A DNA stretch of 64,000 nucleotides from Idiomarina seosinensis (GTDB taxonomy: Bacteria; Pseudomonadota; Gammaproteobacteria; Enterobacterales; Alteromonadaceae): assembly GCF_003987275.1 (NCBI RefSeq), contig NZ_PIQF01000004.1, positions 186,001-250,000 on the forward strand. The letters are read 5' to 3'. Both the position numbers and the translations under genes were made by a program. A model generated the notes under the pieces. The model was given only the letters and a program-made list of their open reading frames with translations. It was not told the origin of the DNA and ran no database searches. The first letter of the stretch is position 1, and every line of letters starts with the position of its first letter. This document shows positions 8,180 to 18,745 of the stretch, piece by piece.

Positions 8180-11065
8180 TTATTGCTTGCTCATCGTCTC
8201 ATGAAACTCTGACAAGTTGTCGATAAGTTGCAGGTTGGGTAATTCAGCATAAGGTTCATTGGCAAACTTTTCTCCCCGCAGCTGCACGGATAGACGAGCG
8301 GCGTCGTCATTTAGCATCGTTTGCTGATAAAATTTCTGTGCTTCTTCCAATGTTAACGACTCTACGGCGTCGATAAGTTGCTGTTTACTGTTAAAGTCGA
8401 AGCGCTGTAACCGCCAGTCACTAATAAATGGAGCTACCTCTTCGCTAAGGTTTTTCGGCGGTTCATTAAGAGTAACTAGCACACTTGACTGCAGTTGCTT
8501 AAACTTCTCTGGCGACATTGCTTTTAACTGTTGCCAGTATTCTTGCTTAAAGTCGTCAAATCGCTGCTGAATGTCGGCAACGCTTTTGACCGGAGTTTGA
8601 ATATAAAGACCAAAACCAGTGTACATATCTAATGATGGAGCAAATGCGCCAACAGCGTAGGCAAGCTGCTCTTCGGTTCGCAGTGTATCGAATGCAGCCG
8701 TACGGAAATGGCTTTGTAGAACCGTACCCGCGGCTTGAGTCTTAAAGCCAGGCTGCGGATGAATATGTGCATCAATCAACCCGACATCAGCGACATTTAG
8801 ATCCTGTCGGAAGGCAATCGTTGTTGCCGGTTGCGGCTTCCAGAAGCGAGCCTGACGATAATCGGTCAGTTGACGTTGCGGCGGGAAACTGGCTTTTATT
8901 TGACTTATTGCGTCGGCCAAGTCTGCTTTGTTGTAGTTACCAAAGGCAAAGGCTCTTACCGTGTTATTGGTGAGCAGCTTGTGCATAAAGCCCTTCAGAT
9001 CCTGTGGCGTCAAAGACTGGGCTGTTTCAATAAGTTGCGGTTGGTTGAAACCTCCCTCACGAATAACCTGACCATAGGCATCAAACGACTGATATAGTGG
9101 AAATTGCTGGCCTTTATTTCGCAACGCTCTGACGTAACGGTCAACGGCTTGCTGGAAGTCACTTTTGTTGACATCAAATACCAGGCTGTCGAGGGCACGT
9201 TTTAGCAGCACCGGCTGCTTATCGGTAAAGCCTGATAAGGTGAGCGTCATACCGACGCTGTCGGTTAAGCTGATGTTCATTCCAGCGATGCTGGCCTCGG
9301 TTGATAAACCGCTGGTGTTTAGCTGGTAAAGGTTACGCCAAAGAGATGCCAGTACATTATCCTGGATGTTTTCAATGGTGCTGGGGTTGTTAATGTTAAC
9401 CGTTAAAATTCCCCGAGGCTGGTTAGCAAACTCCTGGCTTGGGTACTGCCAGACATCAATCCCTTCCTCACTGATAATTAATTGTGGCTTATCAAATGAC
9501 TGGCTGGTGCGAATATCAAAGCTCTCCGGTAGCAACGTATTCACATCGGGTAACTGGACAGTAATATCCGAGGGTTGATACCAACTTTCTATTTGCTGCT
9601 CATCCAACGCGGCGATCTGATATTTACCGTCATAAAAGTCAAGCTCGCTATCGTGCGGTTCTTGTTGACTAATATACCAAACCTGCATGCGCTCGGGCGT
9701 TAGCTGCGCCAGCACGTTGTTAATCGCGTCTGCATTAAATCGTTGATATTCATAAGGCGCGCTGATTGCATATTCAGCCGGGTAATTTTGCATCGCCTCT
9801 GCGAGTGACGATACGTAATCAAACTCGTCACCTTTTTCGAGAAAACGGAAACGGTTTTGTAAACTGGTTTGCATTTCTTTGAAATATTTTTTATCGACCC
9901 CTTCGGCTTTGATTTTCTCAATATAGTTTAACAGTACCCGCACTATTTCATCGCGTTGCTGCATGCCCGCATCTGTTAGTTTAAGGCTTAGTGCCAAAAC
10001 GCCATAGTTTTCATAATAACTAGGCGACGCAGAGGCATTTAAGCTGGAGATTAAGCCGGCAGCCTTTAGCTGTTGGGCCGGAGTTCCTGGCATTTCCGAA
10101 CCTAGCATATAGGTAACATAACGGTTGGGTTTTACCGCAAATTGTTGCTGGTTGTTGTCGATAATGAACTCAAGCCGCAATTGCTTTACATCTTCGTTGG
10201 GTACGTAATGAATAAGCTTTTTACCGATCTCATCAAAGTTCAGTTGCTGAGTCACCTCAGGATTATCGATTGCATCGTTTTCGATGCTGGCAAAGTGCTT
10301 ATGCGCCAACTCTTCCATTGCATCCAGTGGCAGATCGCTAATCATAGCGACTTTCATTATGTTGGCCGAATAATATCGTTGATAAAAATCGACGGTTTGC
10401 TGGTGTAAGTTGCTACCCTCTTTATCGCTTAAAGTTTCCAGGTTACCGATTAAAAAACGGTTGGCGGGATGTTCTCCTAGTAAAGAGCGAGCGAGTTTAA
10501 ATTGTCCAAAAAAGTCCATTTCACGGCGCATAGACCATTCAGCATTGACGGCGTTACGCTCTTTATCAACATATTCTGGGTACAACATCGGCGCTTTAAA
10601 AAAGTCAGAAAAGCGATCAAGCCCTTGGTCAAATGCGTCGTTATTCACTTTGAACATGTAGTTGGTGATATCAAGCCATGTATAGGCATTTTGGCTACCA
10701 CCATTGCTGCTCATAAATTCGCTGTAGCCGTTGGTATCCGGATATTTTTCAGTGCCCAGAAAAAGCATGTGCTCCAGATAGTGAGCCATACCTTGCTGGG
10801 TTATGGGGTCGTGTAACAAACCTACGTCAACACTGAGTGACGCAGCTGATTTTTCTGTTTCGGGATCAGAAATCAGCATGACTTCTAACTGGTTGGGTAA
10901 GGTAATCGTGCGGTAAGCTCGATCATCGTTCGGGCTTTTGATCACGCCTGCAGCCTGAGCCGGCTCTGTTGAATTAACCGCAGTTGCGGTCGAGTCTTCC
11001 GTTTGTGAACAACCACCAACAAGTAATGCTGCTGTGATTGAGGAGACAAATAACAATTTTTTCAT
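8180..11065 (-). CDS. Pitrilysin-type M16 zinc protease lipoprotein
   Basis: A 961-residue insulinase-family metalloprotease. The zinc motif HYLEH (residues 95-99, the inverted HxxEH) and the downstream glutamate in ERNAVNAEW are present, and the length matches protease III (PtrA/pitrilysin) with four M16 domains. Unlike classical periplasmic pitrilysin it starts with a lipoprotein signal, MKKLLF...LLVGGCSQ, with the lipobox cysteine at residue 19, so it should be anchored in a membrane facing the periplasm. I use the ATG at 11065 rather than the track's TTG at 11080, because it gives the standard MKK start. It probably degrades small peptides, consistent with the peptidases nearby. Confidence 0.92.
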   Translation of the reverse strand: MKKLLFVSSITAALLVGGCSQTEDSTATAVNSTEPAQAAGVIKSPNDDRAYRTITLPNQLEVMLISDPETEKSAASLSVDVGLLHDPITQQGMAHYLEHMLFLGTEKYPDTNGYSEFMSSNGGSQNAYTWLDITNYMFKVNNDAFDQGLDRFSDFFKAPMLYPEYVDKERNAVNAEWSMRREMDFFGQFKLARSLLGEHPANRFLIGNLETLSDKEGSNLHQQTVDFYQRYYSANIMKVAMISDLPLDAMEELAHKHFASIENDAIDNPEVTQQLNFDEIGKKLIHYVPNEDVKQLRLEFIIDNNQQQFAVKPNRYVTYMLGSEMPGTPAQQLKAAGLISSLNASASPSYYENYGVLALSLKLTDAGMQQRDEIVRVLLNYIEKIKAEGVDKKYFKEMQTSLQNRFRFLEKGDEFDYVSSLAEAMQNYPAEYAISAPYEYQRFNADAINNVLAQLTPERMQVWYISQQEPHDSELDFYDGKYQIAALDEQQIESWYQPSDITVQLPDVNTLLPESFDIRTSQSFDKPQLIISEEGIDVWQYPSQEFANQPRGILTVNINNPSTIENIQDNVLASLWRNLYQLNTSGLSTEASIAGMNISLTDSVGMTLTLSGFTDKQPVLLKRALDSLVFDVNKSDFQQAVDRYVRALRNKGQQFPLYQSFDAYGQVIREGGFNQPQLIETAQSLTPQDLKGFMHKLLTNNTVRAFAFGNYNKADLADAISQIKASFPPQRQLTDYRQARFWKPQPATTIAFRQDLNVADVGLIDAHIHPQPGFKTQAAGTVLQSHFRTAAFDTLRTEEQLAYAVGAFAPSLDMYTGFGLYIQTPVKSVADIQQRFDDFKQEYWQQLKAMSPEKFKQLQSSVLVTLNEPPKNLSEEVAPFISDWRLQRFDFNSKQQLIDAVESLTLEEAQKFYQQTMLNDDAARLSVQLRGEKFANEPYAELPNLQLIDNLSEFHETMSKQ

Positions 11066-11212
11066 AGCGCCTGTGCCCAAGAGAAGTCAAATCATTGAGT
11101 TAAACCTTAGCACTAGATTGCATAATCTCGATGACGGGCTGTCGATTAATTTGTAACAGAATTTTAGTTAGCCGATAATGCAGATTGATTAAAATGAAAG
11201 GAATAAGTGTTT

Positions 11213-11671
11213 ATGAAGGTTTGGGTTGATGCGGATGCTTGTCCGGTTGTGATTAAAGAAATGCTCTATCGTGCGGCTAACCGCAAGCCGGTTGAAGTTA
11301 CGTTGGTGGCTAACCAACCGATTCGCGTGCCCCCTTCTAAATGGGTAACCAGTATTCAGGTAAGCAGTGGCTTTGATGTTGCCGATGATGAAATTGTGGC
11401 GCGGGTGAAAACTGGCGATTTAGTGATAACCAGTGATATTCCGCTGGCTGACGAAGTGATTAGTAAAGGTGCTTTAGCATTAAGTCCAAGAGGCGAGTTA
11501 TTTAGTAAAGAGAACATAAAAAGCCGGCTAAATATTCGTGATTTTATGGATACTATGCGAGCCAGCGGCATTCAGTCTGGCGGTCCGGCTGCATTGTCAC
11601 AGCGTGACAAGATGAACTTTGCTAACCAACTGGATCGTTGGTTAGCAAAAGTTCCGGGAGCTAATGCTTAA
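11213..11671 (+). CDS. YaiI/YqxD family protein (UPF0178)
   Basis: 152 residues beginning [11 protein letters not shown], the signature start of the UPF0178 family, with a second acidic motif [15 protein letters not shown] and a C-terminal [14 protein letters not shown]. The conserved aspartates suggest a PIN/NYN-like nuclease fold, but no activity is established. The track's GTG at 11207 would add two residues; the ATG at 11213 fits the family and lies about nine bases from AAAGGAA. It is divergent from the M16 protease gene. Confidence 0.88.
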   Translation: MKVWVDADACPVVIKEMLYRAANRKPVEVTLVANQPIRVPPSKWVTSIQVSSGFDVADDEIVARVKTGDLVITSDIPLADEVISKGALALSPRGELFSKENIKSRLNIRDFMDTMRASGIQSGGPAALSQRDKMNFANQLDRWLAKVPGANA

Positions 11672-11728
11672 TTCACAGTGGCTCCCTATGGTTAAGAAAG
11701 TAGGTTTAATGTTCCGACAATCTTAAAT

Positions 11729-12490
11729 TTATCGAGACGGTGCCTTAACGAGGTAGGGAGTAAACAGTAACAGCCCGATAGTACTCACAAACAAGCCAGA
11801 GTGAGAGCCGGAGGTAAGAACAGTCAGAACACTGTAGTAAACCACATCAATCAGTAAATAGCTTGCGAAGGCTTTTTTGAACCATGGGCTACCTCGCCAA
11901 ACAGCAACCATCAGTAGCAGTTGAAATGGAATAAACAGGATTAATTTCCAGCTCCAGCTGCCAATAAAAGCGCCGGACAGGCTCGAAACTTGAGTCCTTA
12001 AAGGCCCTAAAAGCGCATCCTGATAATTTCGTGCAAATTGCAGGTCAAACATAATCCAATAAAAAAACGCAATGGTGTACGCAAGGTTTAGCAGCAAATA
12101 GAGCGTCACCGTTTTTTTAGGTGCGGATTGCCGGACTGTCTGCGAACTTGAAGCCGTAGCCGTTTTCGTCGCTAAAACAACAACAGCAACTAAATACAAA
12201 ACCTCGGTCGCAATGTAGAGTCCGCCGGCAAATACGCCCACATTGCTTTTTTTGGCAAATGAGTAGTATGAAGGTTGTAGATCATTCGATAGACCGGCTA
12301 GATGCATAAGGCTGTTGGCGGTTAGCTCAACATTACGTAAAAAGTCGCTGAGCCATTGCATTGGGTGAATGAACCAATCTGCCATGTAAATTGATGCAAG
12401 AGCACCCACGGTTACGGCGATCCCGAGTAAACCGAACATACCAGCTACTGGCGGCAAACGCCCGCTGAGTGTCGTATGCATTGCAATCAT
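11729..12490 (-). CDS. Integral membrane protein of unknown function
   Basis: 253 residues with about five to six hydrophobic segments (near residues 15-37, 90-108, 125-148, 178-195, 205-222 and 228-245). The C-terminal part (WFKKAFASYLLIDVVYYSVL) loosely resembles DUF2569-type proteins, but I am not confident in that. It follows glutathione reductase by 32 bases on the same strand and may be co-transcribed with it. It is convergent with the YaiI-family gene. No function can be assigned. Confidence 0.6.
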   Translation of the reverse strand: MIAMHTTLSGRLPPVAGMFGLLGIAVTVGALASIYMADWFIHPMQWLSDFLRNVELTANSLMHLAGLSNDLQPSYYSFAKKSNVGVFAGGLYIATEVLYLVAVVVLATKTATASSSQTVRQSAPKKTVTLYLLLNLAYTIAFFYWIMFDLQFARNYQDALLGPLRTQVSSLSGAFIGSWSWKLILFIPFQLLLMVAVWRGSPWFKKAFASYLLIDVVYYSVLTVLTSGSHSGLFVSTIGLLLFTPYLVKAPSR

Positions 12491-12522
12491 AATTTATAAG
12501 TTCCCAAGTTTATTCTATAAAG

Positions 12523-13875
12523 TTATCTGAGGGTAACGAACTCTTCAGCAGAAGTCGGGTGTAATGCGACGGTTGAATCAAGGTCTGACTTACGAGCCCC
12601 CATCTTCAACGCAACTGCAAAGCCTTGTAGGATTTCATCCATGCCTTCGCCAATACCATGCACCCCAATGACCTTTTCTTCGGGGCCGTAGCAAACCAGT
12701 TTAAAGTAGCTCAGCGCACGGTGAGGGGTTACTGCGTTGTACATTGCCGCAAACGAGGAGGTATAAACTTTGACGTTTCCGGCACCGTATTTAACGATTG
12801 CATCTTCCTCGCTGAGGCCCACCGTACCAATAGTTGGGTGGCTGAAAACGACAGTCGGAATGTGTTCGTAATCCATATGTGCATCTGGCATGTCATTAAA
12901 TAAGCGCTCGGCCAATTGGCGGCCGGCTTTTATTGCTACCGGAGTTAATGCGGCTGCACCGGTATTGTCGCCGACGGCATAGATACCTTGCACGTTGGTA
13001 TTCTGATATTTATCGACTTGAATAAAACCATCTGCATCAAGGTCGACACCGGTTGCCTCGATATTTATTTTATCGGTCGACGGTACACGCCCAATGGCCC
13101 AAACAAGGCAGTCGACCCCTGTTAAAGATTCCCCGTTCTTATAAGTCAGGGTGAGAGTGCCGTCGTCTTCTTTGGTCACTTCCTGAACGGTTGTTTCGGT
13201 GTGCAATGTTGGACCGTCTTGCTTCATCCGTTCTAATAACCCGTCGGTGATGTATTTATCGAATGTGCGTAATGGCCGATCGCGGCGGACCAATAAGTGG
13301 GTATCGGTACCTAGCGCGTGGAATACCCCAGCAATTTCTACGGCAATGTAGCCGGCACCAATAACCGCCGCTTTTTTGGGTTGTTTGGTTAGCGCAAAAA
13401 AGCCGTCTGAATCAATACCATGCTCAGCGCCTGGAATGTTGGGGATCATCGGACGGCCCCCGGTCGCGATAGTAATATGGTCAGCCGTTATTTGCTCGCC
13501 ATCAACTTCGACGGTTCGGTGGTCGACAAACTTGGCGAAGCCCTCGATAAATTCGACGCCGTTGCCTTGAAAACCACGGTGATAACCACCGTGAATTCGT
13601 TCAATATAGGCTTCACGGTTTTTAACCATGGTTTCCCAATCAAAACCTTTTTGCTCCAGGTCAAATCCGTAAGCAGGTGAATATTTTATCGCCTCAGCAA
13701 CATGAGCACCGTACCACATGACTTTTTTGGGGACGCAACCTACGTTGACACAGGTACCGCCGACCGCATTGGCTTCGATGACGGCCGCCTTAGCGCCGCG
13801 TATTGCAGCTCGATTGGCGGAGGCAATGCCGCCACTCCCTGCGCCAATAGCTAAATAGTCATAATGTCTGCTCAT
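12523..13875 (-). CDS. gor: Glutathione-disulfide reductase
   Basis: 450 residues, the usual length for the homodimeric flavoenzyme that reduces glutathione disulfide with NADPH in the cytosol. The FAD-binding [10 protein letters not shown] start, the redox-active disulfide [14 protein letters not shown] (cysteines 42 and 47), the NADPH-binding [11 protein letters not shown] followed by two arginines (VRRDRPLR) and the C-terminal HPTSAEE with the catalytic His-Glu pair are all present. The arginines support NADPH over NADH and glutathione reductase over lipoamide dehydrogenase. ATG with a GGGAG element just upstream. Confidence 0.95.
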   Translation of the reverse strand: MSRHYDYLAIGAGSGGIASANRAAIRGAKAAVIEANAVGGTCVNVGCVPKKVMWYGAHVAEAIKYSPAYGFDLEQKGFDWETMVKNREAYIERIHGGYHRGFQGNGVEFIEGFAKFVDHRTVEVDGEQITADHITIATGGRPMIPNIPGAEHGIDSDGFFALTKQPKKAAVIGAGYIAVEIAGVFHALGTDTHLLVRRDRPLRTFDKYITDGLLERMKQDGPTLHTETTVQEVTKEDDGTLTLTYKNGESLTGVDCLVWAIGRVPSTDKINIEATGVDLDADGFIQVDKYQNTNVQGIYAVGDNTGAAALTPVAIKAGRQLAERLFNDMPDAHMDYEHIPTVVFSHPTIGTVGLSEEDAIVKYGAGNVKVYTSSFAAMYNAVTPHRALSYFKLVCYGPEEKVIGVHGIGEGMDEILQGFAVALKMGARKSDLDSTVALHPTSAEEFVTLR

Positions 13876-13926
13876 ACTGCTTAACTCCCGTCAGAATTTT
13901 AAAGTTCGCACAATATCTTGAATAAA

Positions 13927-13958
13927 AACCCCACATCATGCAATTAACACGTGAGGTT
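13927..13958 (-). terminator. Rho-independent terminator of the DPP-IV-type gene
   Basis: On the minus strand AACCTCAC pairs with GTGGGGTT (eight pairs, one U-G wobble) around a 16-base loop, followed by TTTTATT. It lies about 45 bases after the stop of the S9 peptidase gene and just before gor. Confidence 0.5.
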
Positions 13959-14000
13959 GTCTGCCAGACTATACCGATTAAGTCTATCGAAAGATCAGAA

Positions 14001-16319
14001 TTAACGGCCTCCGGCTGCGAGGTTTTCTTTGACAAATTGCGTCATCATGGTGCGCAAGTGTATGACTGTTCCTGCTCCCTCATAAATACCGTGAGAACGG
14101 TTTGGGTAGGCGAAAAAGTCAAATTGCTTACCGTGCTTGATAAGCTCGTTTACCAAACGTTCAGAACCTTGAAAGTGTACGTTGTCATCGCCGGTTCCGT
14201 GCACCAGCAGCAAATCACCCTCTAAGTGTTCCGCGTGAGTAATTGCCGATGTCTCGGTATATTGTTTCTTTGATTCAGGTAGCAGGCCGGAATACCGCTC
14301 CTGATAAATGGTGTCATACAACGTTAAATCAGGGACGGGCGCCAACGCCATCCCAACATGGTAGGTCTCCGGGTACCGGAATAAGGCGTTTAGTGTTTGT
14401 GAGCCACCACCGCTATGCCCCCAAATACCGACACGTTCGGTGTCAATAAAAGACCAGCGGTCAGCCATTTGCTGTAACGCATCGTACTGATCGCGAACGG
14501 TAATAACACCCAACTTCTTGTAAATTGAGCGACGCCACTCGAAACCGCGTGGCGACTTAGTGCCTCTGTTGTCGATCGAAGCCACAATATAACCCTGCTG
14601 CGTCAGCATGGTATGCCAAAGAAAAGTCGAGCCTCCCCATCTGTTGGCTACAGTCTGGCCCCAGGGTTCACCGTAAACATAAAACAAAATCGGATACTTT
14701 TTATTGGGGTTAAAGTCAGCTGGACGCATGATGTAGCCGTCTAACTTGACACCGTCTCTGGCGTCGACCCGAAAAAATTCAACGGGCTTTCGGTCGATAG
14801 CGTTTACGGCAGCCTGGGCTTTATTGTTGGTCACAACCGATCGAATTACCTGATGATCAGGCAGACTGATCATATTGGTTTTCGGCACCTCTGATACTGA
14901 ACTATAGGTGTGCTCTGCATAGCTGGCGTTGGCTGAAATACTGTATGAGTGAGTGCCAGCGACAGCAGGTGTTAGTCTCTCTAAAACGCCACTGCCATCG
15001 AGCTTTGCGCGGAATAGGTAACGTTCCAGTGGGGATTCTGGAGACGCGATAAAGTAGGCCCAACCGTCATCCTCGTTAATGTTAAGCACCTTGACCACAT
15101 CCCAATTACCTTTTGTAACGGCAGTCATTCTGCCACTTTCGCGAGTGACCACATACAAGTGCCGGTAGCCGCTCCGCTCTGATAACCAGGTAAATGACTC
15201 ACCGTTGTCCAGAAATTTAACGTGGTCAACGTATTCGGCCCATGAGTCTGTTGTTTCGCGGATTATCTGCTGACTTTTACCGTTTTCGGTATTACTTAAA
15301 AATACCCGGTTAATATGCTGCTTACGGGTTAATTGTTGAATAAGTAACTGTTCATTACTGCCCGCCCACTGCATGCGTACAATATAGTGTTGGCGAGGAT
15401 CTCCGGGTAACTGCATCCAGGTTGTCTTGCCACCGTCGGAGGGTAAAACTCCCAACCGCATTGCCGCATTGGTTTCGCCAACCTTGGGGTAAGGAAATTG
15501 CTTAAGCGTTGGATACAGCTCGTCGGTGTTATTAATCATGGTAAACAGCGGCGTGCCCTCGGTATCGAGCTGCCAATAGGCTATGTGCTGACCATCAGGG
15601 CTCCAGCGAAAACCATCGCGCAGAAAAAATTCTTCTTCATTAACCCAGTCAAAGGTGCCGTTGACGATGGTATCACTGCCGTCGGAGGTCAATGGCAGGA
15701 TATTGAAAGAGCTTAAGTCCTGAACATAGATGTTATTTTCCATGACATAAGCGACTTTGTCGCCCTGAGGGTTAAATTTAGCAAACTGCAGTGTCGATTC
15801 CGGAGCATTGCCACCAAGCTGCCTTAGCTGGTCGGTCTCTCGATTAAGGACCCAGTAATCGCCGAGCGTATGAGTACGCCAGGAGCGCTTAGTGTTGGTA
15901 AAAATTAACACTTTACTGCTGTCTGCAGACCACTGGTAATCGGCTATCGACAGAGCCTTGTCGTGGTCTGCTGGAGTCAGCTGTTCGGCACTGACCAATA
16001 TATCCCGTTGATTGGTTTCGGGATGATAACGAACAATATCGCGGCCATTGCCTGTCTTCGACTGCTCAAGCGTTGTATAGCCGGAACCGTTCTTTAGCCA
16101 GCGGGTGGGAGCGGGTCGTTTAATGGTAAATTTATCGGTTTGATAAATTTCGGCTAAGTTTAGTCCGTCCCCATTGTCGCTCAGGTAGGTAGGATTATTG
16201 TCGGTATCATTGTTGACTGCTGAACAGCCAGCTAATGACATTAGGGTAATACCGGTTATCAATAATGCCTTGTGTACTTTTTTAAGAAATAAGCTGTGCC
16301 TATTATCAAAGACCGCCAT
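14001..16319 (-). CDS. Dipeptidyl-peptidase IV-type S9 lipoprotein
   Basis: 772 residues: lipoprotein signal with lipobox LMSLAGCS (cysteine near 32), a DPPIV_N beta-propeller (~100-520) and a C-terminal alpha/beta hydrolase domain. The propeller has DWVNEEEFFLRDGFRWSPDG, whose double glutamate in DPP-IV enzymes anchors the substrate amino terminus. The triad is visible as GHSGGGS, then GTGDDNVHFQG (Asp) and NRSHGIYEG (His). The serine motif differs from the usual GWSYGG. It likely removes dipeptides from peptides outside the inner membrane, feeding the same pathway as the other peptidases. Divergent from prlC with a 158-base gap for both promoters. Confidence 0.9.
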   Translation of the reverse strand: MAVFDNRHSLFLKKVHKALLITGITLMSLAGCSAVNNDTDNNPTYLSDNGDGLNLAEIYQTDKFTIKRPAPTRWLKNGSGYTTLEQSKTGNGRDIVRYHPETNQRDILVSAEQLTPADHDKALSIADYQWSADSSKVLIFTNTKRSWRTHTLGDYWVLNRETDQLRQLGGNAPESTLQFAKFNPQGDKVAYVMENNIYVQDLSSFNILPLTSDGSDTIVNGTFDWVNEEEFFLRDGFRWSPDGQHIAYWQLDTEGTPLFTMINNTDELYPTLKQFPYPKVGETNAAMRLGVLPSDGGKTTWMQLPGDPRQHYIVRMQWAGSNEQLLIQQLTRKQHINRVFLSNTENGKSQQIIRETTDSWAEYVDHVKFLDNGESFTWLSERSGYRHLYVVTRESGRMTAVTKGNWDVVKVLNINEDDGWAYFIASPESPLERYLFRAKLDGSGVLERLTPAVAGTHSYSISANASYAEHTYSSVSEVPKTNMISLPDHQVIRSVVTNNKAQAAVNAIDRKPVEFFRVDARDGVKLDGYIMRPADFNPNKKYPILFYVYGEPWGQTVANRWGGSTFLWHTMLTQQGYIVASIDNRGTKSPRGFEWRRSIYKKLGVITVRDQYDALQQMADRWSFIDTERVGIWGHSGGGSQTLNALFRYPETYHVGMALAPVPDLTLYDTIYQERYSGLLPESKKQYTETSAITHAEHLEGDLLLVHGTGDDNVHFQGSERLVNELIKHGKQFDFFAYPNRSHGIYEGAGTVIHLRTMMTQFVKENLAAGGR

Positions 16320-16477
16320 AGTGTCGCCTTGTTATGATTTTCGTTCGTATAATGCGGGCCTGATAATACCTTAACTAAAACATAATTGCAGATCGTTAGC
16401 TTGAAGAAACCCGTATAACCCCAATATCTAAACTTATAGTTATTCGATTTTAGAGACCAAGGTTAAAAGAGGCGTAA

Positions 16478-18523
16478 ATGACACATAACCCGTTGTTACA
16501 AACTAATGCGAGTGGCGAAAGCCTGCCTGATTTTGAGGCTATTAATCCTGAGCATATAAAGCCTGCCATGGAGCAGCGCATTAATGAAGCGAAACAAGCT
16601 ATTGATGATGTATTAGCTGCTGGTGACTATAGTTGGGCCGGGTTGGTAGAGCCGCTAACTGATGCCGACGAGCGTTTGGAGCAAGTCTGGGCGCCTGTGT
16701 CTCATTTAAATTCAGTGGTCAGCACTCAAGAGTTGCGGGAGGCGCATGACGCCTGTCTGCCAATGTTATCTGACTATATGACCTTTGTTGGTCAGCACAA
16801 AGGTTTGTTCGATGCTTACAGTGCTTTAAAAGACAGTGATGAATTTGAGCAGTTATCCGAAGCCCAACAAAAACTGGTTAATGATACGCTCCGGGACTTT
16901 CGGCTATCTGGCGTCGACTTGTCACCGGAGAAGAAAAAGCGTTATGCCGAAATCTCCGCTGAATTATCAGAGTTGTCCTCTAAATACAGTAATAACTTAC
17001 TGGATGCGACACATGCATGGAATTGTCACATTACCGATGAAAGTCGCTTAGCAGGCTTGCCTGAAAGCGTAAAAGAGGCGGCGGCAGAAGCCGCGGGTGA
17101 CAAGCAGGGATGGTTGTTCACACTGGATATTCCAAGCTATTTACCGGTGATGTTGTATGCCGAAGACCGAGAGCTGCGCCGCGAAATGTATCAGGCGTTT
17201 ACTACCCGAGCTTCTGATAAAGGGCCAAATGCTGGTGAATACGATAATAGCGCGATTATGGATAAAACCATTGCGTTACGCCACGAAATGGCTGAGCTAT
17301 TAGCGTTTGATAATTACGCAGAGATGTCATTAGACACTAAAATGGCGGATTCGCCGGCTCAGGTGCTTGAGTTTCTCGATGATTTGGCCAATCAATCTTT
17401 ACCGCAAGCTAAGCAAGAATATGCAGAGGTTGAGGCATTCGCTGAGCAAGCGGGTCTATCCCAGCTGGAAGCATGGGATGTGCCGTACTACAGTGAGCAG
17501 CTTAAGCAACAGCGGTATGCTATCTCGGACGAAGTTTTACGGCCCTACTTCCCTGAGCAACAAGTGCTGAATGGATTATTCGAAGTTGTGAAAAGACTGT
17601 TCGGAATGACCGTCAGTGAGCAAAAAGACGTGAACAGATGGCATCAACATGTGCGCTTTTTCCGTATTCACGATGCGGACGGTAATTTGCGCGGCAGCTT
17701 TTACCTGGACTTATACGCACGCTCAGGAAAACGCGGGGGTGCATGGATGGCTGACTGCGTGGGGCGGCGCCAGAAAACGAGTGGAGATATTCAATATCCA
17801 GTCGCTTTCTTAACCTGCAACTTTAATAAACCCATTGGTGACAAGCCCGCACTCTTTACTCATGACGAGGTATTAACGCTCTTCCATGAATTCGGTCATG
17901 GCTTACACCACATGTTAACTCAGGTCGATACAGCCGGTGTTTCAGGTATCAATGGTGTTGAATGGGACGCGGTTGAGTTACCCAGTCAGTTTCTTGAAAA
18001 CTGGTGTTGGGAACCCGATGCACTAGCTCTTATTTCCGGTCATTATGAAACCGGAGAGCCGCTGCCGGAAGAGCTATTGAAAAAGATGCTGGCGGCTAAA
18101 AACTATCAATCCGCCATGCAAATGGTTAGGCAACTTGAGTTTTCTTTGTTTGATATGCGTCTGCACTATGAATTTAACCCGTCAGAAGGTGCACGTATTG
18201 CTGATATTCTGCAACAGGTTCGGGAGCAGGTCGCGGTTCGCATGCCACCGGCATACAATCGTTTCCAACATAGCTTTGGCCATATCTTTGCAGGCGGCTA
18301 TGCGGCTGGTTATTATAGCTATAAATGGGCAGAAGTGTTGTCCGCAGATGCCTTTGCAAGGTTTGAAGAGGAAGGAATCTTTAGCGCAGCAACCGGCCGC
18401 GACTTTTTAACGGCGATTCTTGAGCGTGGCGGTAGCCGTAGTGCTGCTGATTTATTCGTTGAATTCCGTGGGCGCGAACCTGAGATAGGGCCACTACTAC
18501 GACATAGCGGAATCGCGGCTTAG
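16478..18523 (+). CDS. prlC: Oligopeptidase A (M3 metallopeptidase)
   Basis: 681 residues, as in E. coli PrlC, a cytosolic zinc peptidase that breaks down short peptides including cleaved signal peptides. The HExxH zinc site is in LFHEFGHGLHHML (around residue 470), with the third ligand glutamate in INGVEWDAVELPSQFLENW. The N-terminus MTHNPLLQTNASGESLPDFEAI matches the family. AAGAGG precedes the ATG. The 3' end is convergent with the DUF2970 gene, nine bases apart; I see no clear terminator there. Confidence 0.96.
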   Translation: MTHNPLLQTNASGESLPDFEAINPEHIKPAMEQRINEAKQAIDDVLAAGDYSWAGLVEPLTDADERLEQVWAPVSHLNSVVSTQELREAHDACLPMLSDYMTFVGQHKGLFDAYSALKDSDEFEQLSEAQQKLVNDTLRDFRLSGVDLSPEKKKRYAEISAELSELSSKYSNNLLDATHAWNCHITDESRLAGLPESVKEAAAEAAGDKQGWLFTLDIPSYLPVMLYAEDRELRREMYQAFTTRASDKGPNAGEYDNSAIMDKTIALRHEMAELLAFDNYAEMSLDTKMADSPAQVLEFLDDLANQSLPQAKQEYAEVEAFAEQAGLSQLEAWDVPYYSEQLKQQRYAISDEVLRPYFPEQQVLNGLFEVVKRLFGMTVSEQKDVNRWHQHVRFFRIHDADGNLRGSFYLDLYARSGKRGGAWMADCVGRRQKTSGDIQYPVAFLTCNFNKPIGDKPALFTHDEVLTLFHEFGHGLHHMLTQVDTAGVSGINGVEWDAVELPSQFLENWCWEPDALALISGHYETGEPLPEELLKKMLAAKNYQSAMQMVRQLEFSLFDMRLHYEFNPSEGARIADILQQVREQVAVRMPPAYNRFQHSFGHIFAGGYAAGYYSYKWAEVLSADAFARFEEEGIFSAATGRDFLTAILERGGSRSAADLFVEFRGREPEIGPLLRHSGIAA

Positions 18524-18532
18524 CTAGTCAGG

Positions 18533-18745
18533 TTAGGCAGGGCTGTTTGCCAGCACCAGTTTCACGATGGCAATCAGCCCTAATACCATAAGTGCTGCCA
18601 GTACTACGCCTACAATAATATATATGAGTGGATTGCCGTGCTGAAAATCGCGCTGCCGGTTGGTGTCACTCTGCACACCGAAAAAAGCGGCAATAACGCT
18701 TAGGATAGTCGCAAAAATACCAGGGCGATGCTTAGACTCAGGCAT
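18533..18745 (-). CDS. DUF2970 family small membrane protein
   Basis: 70 residues with an N-terminal hydrophobic stretch (IFATILSVIAAFFGVQS) followed by a charged connector and a second helix (LIYIIVGVVLAALMVLGLIAIVKLVL). The SVIAAFFGVQS...R..DF pattern is the DUF2970 signature; function unknown. Its ATG overlaps the stop of the upstream gene as TAATG, so it is probably translationally coupled to it. Confidence 0.8.
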   Translation of the reverse strand: MPESKHRPGIFATILSVIAAFFGVQSDTNRQRDFQHGNPLIYIIVGVVLAALMVLGLIAIVKLVLANSPA

